Below are positions 6,641 through 10,216 of a stretch of 10,216 nt of DNA, in pieces. The position numbers and the translations under genes are program-made. The notes under the pieces were generated by a model, which searched no databases, was not told the origin of the DNA, and saw only the letters and a program-made list of their open reading frames with translations. The stretch lies in contig CAZFIM010000082.1 of NCBI GenBank assembly GCA_964519615.1, forward strand, positions 1 through 10,216, written 5' to 3'. Source of the DNA: CAZFIM01 sp964519615. Its GTDB lineage: Bacteria; Chloroflexota; Dehalococcoidia; GIF9; UBA5629. Position 1 is the first letter of the stretch, and each line of letters starts with the position of its first letter.

Positions 6641-6649
6641 TGCTATAAT
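6641..6649 (+). promoter_or_regulatory. Extended -10 promoter for the binding-protein gene
   Basis: TGCTATAAT is a perfect extended -10 element (TGnTATAAT), which can work without a -35; none of note is found 16-18 bp upstream. Transcription would start near 6656, giving a leader of about 240 nt before the start codon at 6898. The leader holds a short hairpin GATAA-AGTC-TTATC and no riboswitch class I can recognise. Confidence 0.5.
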
Positions 6650-6897
6650 AAGTGACCGTTTAAGTATTACCAATATCGGAAACAAACCGGGGCAAGCATA
6701 TCTACGGGATATTATTTCACTAAAGCAATACAAGAAGGATAAAGTCTTATCTGTACGAAAGGGGGCTCAATTTGTGATATCGTCGTTAAAATAGAATATG
6801 TGTGCGTTTTGTATAGTTTAATTGAAGCTGTGACACAATTTGACTTACTACGGAAGTGAAAAAGAGATTAGCCAGGGAATTAATAGTGGAGGATTAA

Positions 6898-8133
6898 ATG
6901 AAAACAAGGAAACTATTTCTTATCTCAGTTTTCAGTTTAGTAATATTATTGTTAATACCTGTTGTAAGTTCCTGCGGCGGTGGAGGAAGCAATGCCAAGA
7001 CTTTAAAGATCGGGGCCTGTGAACCGCTAACGGGACCACCGAGTATAGTTGGTACTATCTACGTGCATGGATTTCAGATGGCCATCGATGAAGTAAATGA
7101 TCGGGGTGGTTTGAAGGTCAACGGCGACACTTATATGGTTGAATTAGTTGCGGAAGATAATGCGGGTAATCCCGATGGAGCCGCTACTGCAGCTACAAAG
7201 CTTATTTACGAGGATGGTGTCAAATTTATTTTTGGTGATACTGCCGATTGGGACACCCCTGCAGTTTGGAAAGTAGCTTCTGAAGCCGGTGATGTTATGT
7301 TCATACATGCCTGGTTAAACGTTCCTGCTTCGATAGGCGGTACTATTGATGTAGGCCCTGACAAGCCGCTTATGATTCGCTTGCATCCTGCCTGGGCAGA
7401 ATCCCTTGACAAACCCACTGAATACCTCGCAGATAATTACCCCGATGTCAAGACAAGTGGTATTTCCGCTCTCGACTTTGCCGACTTTGACGTTTTTGGT
7501 CCTCTTTGTGATACCGTATTTGCAAAATACGGCTTGAAGGTAGCAGGCAACTATGAAAGATTTGCGCCGGATTGTATTGACTTTCAGCCCACCATAACCA
7601 GAATGCTGGAAAGTAAGCCGGATAGCATTAATGTTCTTCATGCCGGGTTGGACCAGTTTATCCTGCATATCAAAGCTGCTCGAGAAATGGGCTTCAAAGG
7701 TCCGCTGGTTCATGTTCCTCCCTATGACGTTACTCTTGTCTCCAAGCTTACTTCCCCCGACCTGACTGACATATTCGGCAACGGTATCGCCACGGATGAC
7801 CCCAATTTACCCGATTCAATAAAGAAGGTTATAGAACTGGGTCAAGCCAAATACGGTGCAGAGTTTATTTCTGACTCAATCGATGCTTATGACACAATGT
7901 CATTGTTCTTACAACTGGTAGAAAAGGCACAGAGCGTTGATCCTCAGAAAATACAGGATACTTTTGAAACTATGACCAATCCCGGAAGTTTGCAGTCAGT
8001 CTTCGGTCCCGCTTATGTGGGAGGTATAAAGACTAACGGGGTAAACAGGGTGATTATAAAACCCATGCCGTTTTCCCGTGTAGTTAATGGTAAAGCAGAA
8101 TATCTAGGTTCTTTTACCACCGTTATTCCTTAA
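6898..8133 (+). CDS. LIV-type ABC transporter substrate-binding lipoprotein (type 1 periplasmic-binding fold)
   Basis: The solute receptor of the importer, 411 residues. The N-terminus is a lipoprotein signal: KTRK, a hydrophobic run, then lipobox V23-S24-S25-C26, followed by a flexible GGGGSN linker, so the protein is anchored by lipid outside the cytoplasmic membrane. The mature part starts with LKIGACEPLTGP, the usual first strand of LivJ/LivK-like proteins, then AIDEVNDRGGL, AEDNAGNPDGAATAATKLI and FIFGDTADW, and a second lobe with SINVLHAGLDQFILHIKAAREMGFKGP-like sequence. GGAGG lies 5 nt before the ATG. It is divergent from livHMGF and has its own promoter and terminator, so it can be made in excess over the membrane parts, as is common for these receptors. 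The ligand is not deducible: branched-chain amino acids, amides, or aromatic or other organic acids are all possible. Confidence 0.93.
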   Translation: MKTRKLFLISVFSLVILLLIPVVSSCGGGGSNAKTLKIGACEPLTGPPSIVGTIYVHGFQMAIDEVNDRGGLKVNGDTYMVELVAEDNAGNPDGAATAATKLIYEDGVKFIFGDTADWDTPAVWKVASEAGDVMFIHAWLNVPASIGGTIDVGPDKPLMIRLHPAWAESLDKPTEYLADNYPDVKTSGISALDFADFDVFGPLCDTVFAKYGLKVAGNYERFAPDCIDFQPTITRMLESKPDSINVLHAGLDQFILHIKAAREMGFKGPLVHVPPYDVTLVSKLTSPDLTDIFGNGIATDDPNLPDSIKKVIELGQAKYGAEFISDSIDAYDTMSLFLQLVEKAQSVDPQKIQDTFETMTNPGSLQSVFGPAYVGGIKTNGVNRVIIKPMPFSRVVNGKAEYLGSFTTVIP

Positions 8134-8190
8134 CTATGTGATTGGCAATGTAAACACATTATTAATAACGTGGAAATATACGCCCCTTTT

Positions 8191-8230
8191 ATAAACGCTG
8201 GTCAAGACAATAGTGACCAGCGTTTATTAT
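8191..8230 (+). terminator. Rho-independent-type terminator after the binding-protein gene
   Basis: ATAAACGCTGGTCA (8191-8204) and TGACCAGCGTTTAT (8214-8227) form a perfect 14-bp stem with a 9-nt loop, followed by a T-rich tail (TATTT). It lies 58 bp after the stop codon. The tail is short and interrupted, but stem strength and position support a terminator. On the minus strand no T-run follows, so it is less likely to end the convergent dehydrogenase transcript. Confidence 0.75.
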
Positions 8231-8283
8231 TTACCGCATTAGATTAGATATATAAAACGATAGGTACTCGTTTATCTCAAGAA

Positions 8284-9036
8284 CTATATTCTCGAGGTTC
8301 CACCGTCAATGATGATATGCTGACCCGTGAGGTATTCTGACTCATCCGAGGCTAAAAAGACCGCCAGTTTGGCAATTTCCCCCGGCTGCGCGGGCCTGCC
8401 CCATGGGATATCATTTATCAGCTCGTCAAAATACGCGGGTGCTTCCTTCATCCCTCTATCTACTAACGGTGTGACTGTAAGACCGGGACATATGGCATTT
8501 ACATTTATATGTTGTGACGCCAATTCCGCTGCCAGACTCCGGGTAAACGCAATAACCCCACCTTTGGCGGCGCTGTATAAGACCTGCCGTTCAACAGCCA
8601 TGACACCGGCTATAGAAGCAATATTAATGATCTTGCCGTATTGCGCTTTGATCATGCTATGCAATACAGCCTTGCTGAACAGAATAGGGCCTTTAAAATC
8701 TACGGCAATCAATCTATCCCAATCCTCCTCCTTACCATCGATAAATTGCTCCATTATGCCTATGCCGGCATTATTTATCAGTATATCTATCTTATTGTAC
8801 CTATCGAGGACTTGATGAGTTGCTGCTTTAATCTGATTGAAATCGGTTACATCTACTTTAATGTAGAGAGCATGACCGCCCGACTTATTTATATTTTCGG
8901 CTACTCTCTTTCCTTCTTCATCAATTACGTCCGCTATTACTATTTTAGCACCCTCATCCGCCATAGATTCAGCAATAGCTCTTCCTATACCCATAGCGGA
9001 TCCCGTTATAATTGCGACACGATCGTTTAATTTCAT
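8284..9036 (-). CDS. Short-chain dehydrogenase/reductase (SDR), FabG-like
   Basis: A 250-residue cytoplasmic oxidoreductase of the classical SDR family, normal in length. It has the cofactor motif TGSAMGIG (11-18), D36 at the end of strand 2, which favours NAD(H) over NADP(H), D62-V63 and NNAG (88-91). Catalytic Ser141 lies in INIASIAG, with Tyr154 and Lys158 in YSAAK, followed by the PG turn in AICPGLTVTPL and the C-terminal YLTGQ-IIIDGG. The Asn usually found in the xVNLKG segment is Asp113 here (AVDFKG). The start is the ATG at 9036, with AAGGAG 6 nt upstream; a TTG five codons earlier overlaps that ribosome site and is rejected. It converges with the binding-protein gene. The substrate is unknown: a hydroxyacyl, steroid-like, polyol or other secondary alcohol. 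A true fabG role is unproven, as no fatty-acid genes are nearby. Confidence 0.92.
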   Translation of the reverse strand: MKLNDRVAIITGSAMGIGRAIAESMADEGAKIVIADVIDEEGKRVAENINKSGGHALYIKVDVTDFNQIKAATHQVLDRYNKIDILINNAGIGIMEQFIDGKEEDWDRLIAVDFKGPILFSKAVLHSMIKAQYGKIINIASIAGVMAVERQVLYSAAKGGVIAFTRSLAAELASQHINVNAICPGLTVTPLVDRGMKEAPAYFDELINDIPWGRPAQPGEIAKLAVFLASDESEYLTGQHIIIDGGTSRI

Positions 9037-9042
9037 CACATT

Positions 9043-9048
9043 CTCCTT
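9043..9048 (-). promoter_or_regulatory. Ribosome binding site that sets the SDR start
   Basis: AAGGAG on the minus strand sits 6 nt before the ATG at 9036 and inside the codons that a TTG start at 9051 would use. It therefore decides for the shorter protein beginning MKLNDRVAIITG, which matches usual SDR N-termini. Confidence 0.75.
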
Positions 9049-9093
9049 CAACTTGCTGTATTTAAATGATATTGCATATCGAGATAGTTGCGT

Positions 9094-9140
9094 TTATATC
9101 GTTATATAAGGATTAGACACAAATCGGAGTATAACGACAA
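9094..9140 (-). promoter_or_regulatory. Promoter candidate for the SDR gene, with a palindrome at the start site
   Basis: On the minus strand TTGTCG (9135-9140) and TCTAAT (9112-9117) are separated by 17 bp, matching four and five of six consensus bases. Transcription would start near 9105 with a leader of about 70 nt. The palindrome TTATAT-CGTT-ATATAA (9094-9109) covers the predicted start and could be a repressor site. Confidence 0.35.
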
Positions 9141-9517
9141 ACACCATTGAAAAGGACTATGCTGTAACAGTCTATTGAAGCGTGACAGTTATGATTACCA
9201 GCGCGTTATCTATCCAATCTTACGGATTTAACACATTACCGGTAAAAGATTATAGTACATTGCATGTACCAAATATACTTGATACATTATATCACAGCGT
9301 AATGATTTACGATAAGATAACATGCTATAACTTTGCCTAATAATCGGCCTTTTTCCTGTATGACACCTGTCCAGAAGCTGCCGGATAAATCTTCCTCGGT
9401 TTACCGGCTTGTGAATAGCCCTTCGTCTCTTTTTTTATAAAGAGCTTTCTGCACAGATTGTCACATCCGTCTGAGGCCAATTTACAATAACAAATGATGA
9501 AATTGCACAATCGGTGA
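9141..9517. other. Non-coding interval with short palindromes, no supported gene
   Basis: I see no supported gene between the SDR promoter and the membrane methyltransferase. The interval holds GTACAT-TGC-ATGTAC (9255-9269) and TGATA-CATTA-TATCA (9280-9294), both operator-sized, and a bulged 9-bp hairpin (9380-9408) without a T-run. Two short frames end against each other: plus 9191-9340 (49 codons) and minus 9337 to about 9510 (up to 58 codons, Cys- and Lys-rich). Neither has a ribosome site or recognisable similarity, so they are not called as genes. The minus one could be a decayed gene end. Confidence 0.4.
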
Positions 9518-10096
9518 TTAAGGTACCACCGGTTTGGGTATACCTATCCAGCGTGCTGTCCGCCGCATATACTTAAGGTAATCATCCCCGAACTTCTCAA
9601 TACAGTATCCTTCTTCTTTCTTTGCCTGATACGTTTGTAAGAAAAAGGTGATTATGGTGATGAGCAAAAACAACCATGAAGCGGTAGCCACACTCACCGC
9701 AAGGTATACCAGGATCATGGAGAGATACATAGGATGGCGGGAGAAGCGGTACACACCGGATGTGAACGGTGTATCTGCAGGCGTACTATAAACTGCAAGA
9801 GATGCCGCAATAAGTATTGATAAACCTGTGATAAATAATGCAAGCCCTATCCAGAACCACGGAGTTCCGGTTTGAAACGGTATGAAGATGGAATAGAGTG
9901 TCGCACCTACCCATAACCCCTGCGTGAGAATTGACATGACCATGTCCTTACGGGTATTGACAATCTCTTTTGCATGACTGGTCCTGTCACCTATACGGCT
10001 GGGGATGAGAATCACCACAAGCCACTGAAGAGGGTAAATAATCATGAACCACCAGGCATTCCATACACCCGGTTCAAAGGCTGGTATAGCGGACAT
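9518..10096 (-). CDS. Isoprenylcysteine carboxyl methyltransferase (ICMT/PEMT)-family membrane protein
   Basis: A 192-residue integral membrane protein of the ICMT/PEMT-like superfamily, which methylates small or lipid-like acceptors with SAM at the membrane. Hydrophobic segments lie at about 14-32, 53-74, 79-103 and 119-153, the last probably a helical hairpin. The family signature is intact: GVYRFSRHPMYLS (114-126, with R120-H121-P122-Y124), followed by the cofactor-binding K-E161-E162 element, then FGDDYLKYMRRTARW (169-183). Bacteria have no prenylated CaaX proteins of the eukaryotic kind, so the acceptor is unknown; phospholipid, isoprenoid or quinone-related methylation are options. GGAG lies 4 nt before the ATG, and a good promoter lies upstream. 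It seems to be a single-gene unit, with 481 bp of non-coding DNA between it and the SDR gene. Confidence 0.88.
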   Translation of the reverse strand: MSAIPAFEPGVWNAWWFMIIYPLQWLVVILIPSRIGDRTSHAKEIVNTRKDMVMSILTQGLWVGATLYSIFIPFQTGTPWFWIGLALFITGLSILIAASLAVYSTPADTPFTSGVYRFSRHPMYLSMILVYLAVSVATASWLFLLITIITFFLQTYQAKKEEGYCIEKFGDDYLKYMRRTARWIGIPKPVVP

Positions 10097-10137
10097 AGCA
10101 CTCCAATCTCATTATGTCAATCCTATGCGGCGCTCAG

Positions 10138-10166
10138 AGTTTAACCGAGTTTGCCAGCCCTGTCAA
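10138..10166 (-). promoter_or_regulatory. Sigma-70-type promoter for the membrane methyltransferase
   Basis: On the minus strand a perfect TTGACA (10161-10166) and TAAACT (10138-10143, four of six) are spaced by 17 bp. Transcription would start near 10131, leaving a leader of about 35 nt before the ATG at 10096. Confidence 0.5.
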
Positions 10167-10216
10167 CAGCATGTATGGGTTCAGTACATTAGTGACACAT
10201 GACCTCCTTTTTGTTC

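Noticed and set aside
9191..9340. 49-codon plus-strand frame
   Set aside because: No ribosome site, no recognisable features, and it lies in an AT-rich region where short open frames are expected.
9380..9408. Bulged GCCGG-TAAA hairpin as a terminator for the membrane methyltransferase
   Set aside because: No T-run follows on the minus strand, and it lies more than 100 bp past the stop.
9337..9510. Minus-strand frame up to 58 codons with several Cys and many Lys residues
   Set aside because: No ATG or ribosome site and no family recognised; it resembles a possible gene end, but decay cannot be shown.
1..10216. CRISPR arrays, tRNA or rRNA genes, insertion sequences, phage genes or a defence system
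   Set aside because: No regular direct repeats, cloverleaf, transposase, integrase or nuclease-like protein was seen on either strand.

Overview
The window looks like a stretch of a bacterial chromosome, probably from an anaerobic or sediment-type bacterium. The promoters are of the sigma-70 type (TTGACA/TATAAT-like), most start codons have a clear Shine-Dalgarno sequence, and the exported proteins carry lipobox signal peptides. The gene mix (lipoprotein serpin, LIV-type transporter, AHL-lactonase-like metallo-hydrolase, FabG-like dehydrogenase) would fit an uncultured Chloroflexota/Dehalococcoidia-like lineage. That placement is an inference from gene content only and is weak.

Layout. (1) Bases 1-1230, minus strand, visibly richer in G+C than the rest: the N-terminal half of a lipoprotein serpin that runs off the left edge, preceded by a small class I SAM-dependent methyltransferase. 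(2) Bases 1231-1704: an AT-rich non-coding block with overlapping inverted and direct repeats, a good sigma-70 promoter, a strong RNA-type hairpin and a possible 32-residue small ORF. Together these form a leader of about 320 nt for the next gene. (3) Bases 1705-2947, plus strand: an MBL-fold hydrolase related to N-acyl-homoserine lactonases, then a small single-domain cupin. (4) Bases 3064-6421, minus strand: a tightly packed livH-livM-livG-livF operon (two permeases, two ATPases) of a branched-chain amino acid/amide-type ABC importer. (5) Bases 6422-6897: a divergent regulatory region with a TGTCAAT/ATTGACA palindrome directly in front of an extended -10 promoter. (6) Bases 6898-8133, plus strand: the lipoprotein substrate-binding protein of that importer, closed by a 14-bp-stem terminator. 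(7) Bases 8284-9036, minus strand: an SDR-family dehydrogenase. (8) Bases 9037-9517: non-coding, with short palindromes. (9) Bases 9518-10096, minus strand: an integral-membrane isoprenylcysteine-methyltransferase-family protein with a near-consensus promoter at 10138-10166.

How the genes may work together. The binding protein captures a solute outside the membrane, LivH/LivM pass it through, and LivG/LivF supply energy. The family imports branched-chain amino acids, but relatives carry amides, urea, aromatic acids and other small organics, and the sequence does not settle the substrate. The flanking hydrolase, cupin and NAD-type dehydrogenase would fit processing of an imported compound, but they are separate transcription units and the link is an inference. 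No regulator gene, tRNA, rRNA, CRISPR array, transposase or phage gene is visible. I see no convincing new multi-gene system. The most interesting parts are the structured leader before the MBL gene and the departures from consensus in several enzyme active sites.
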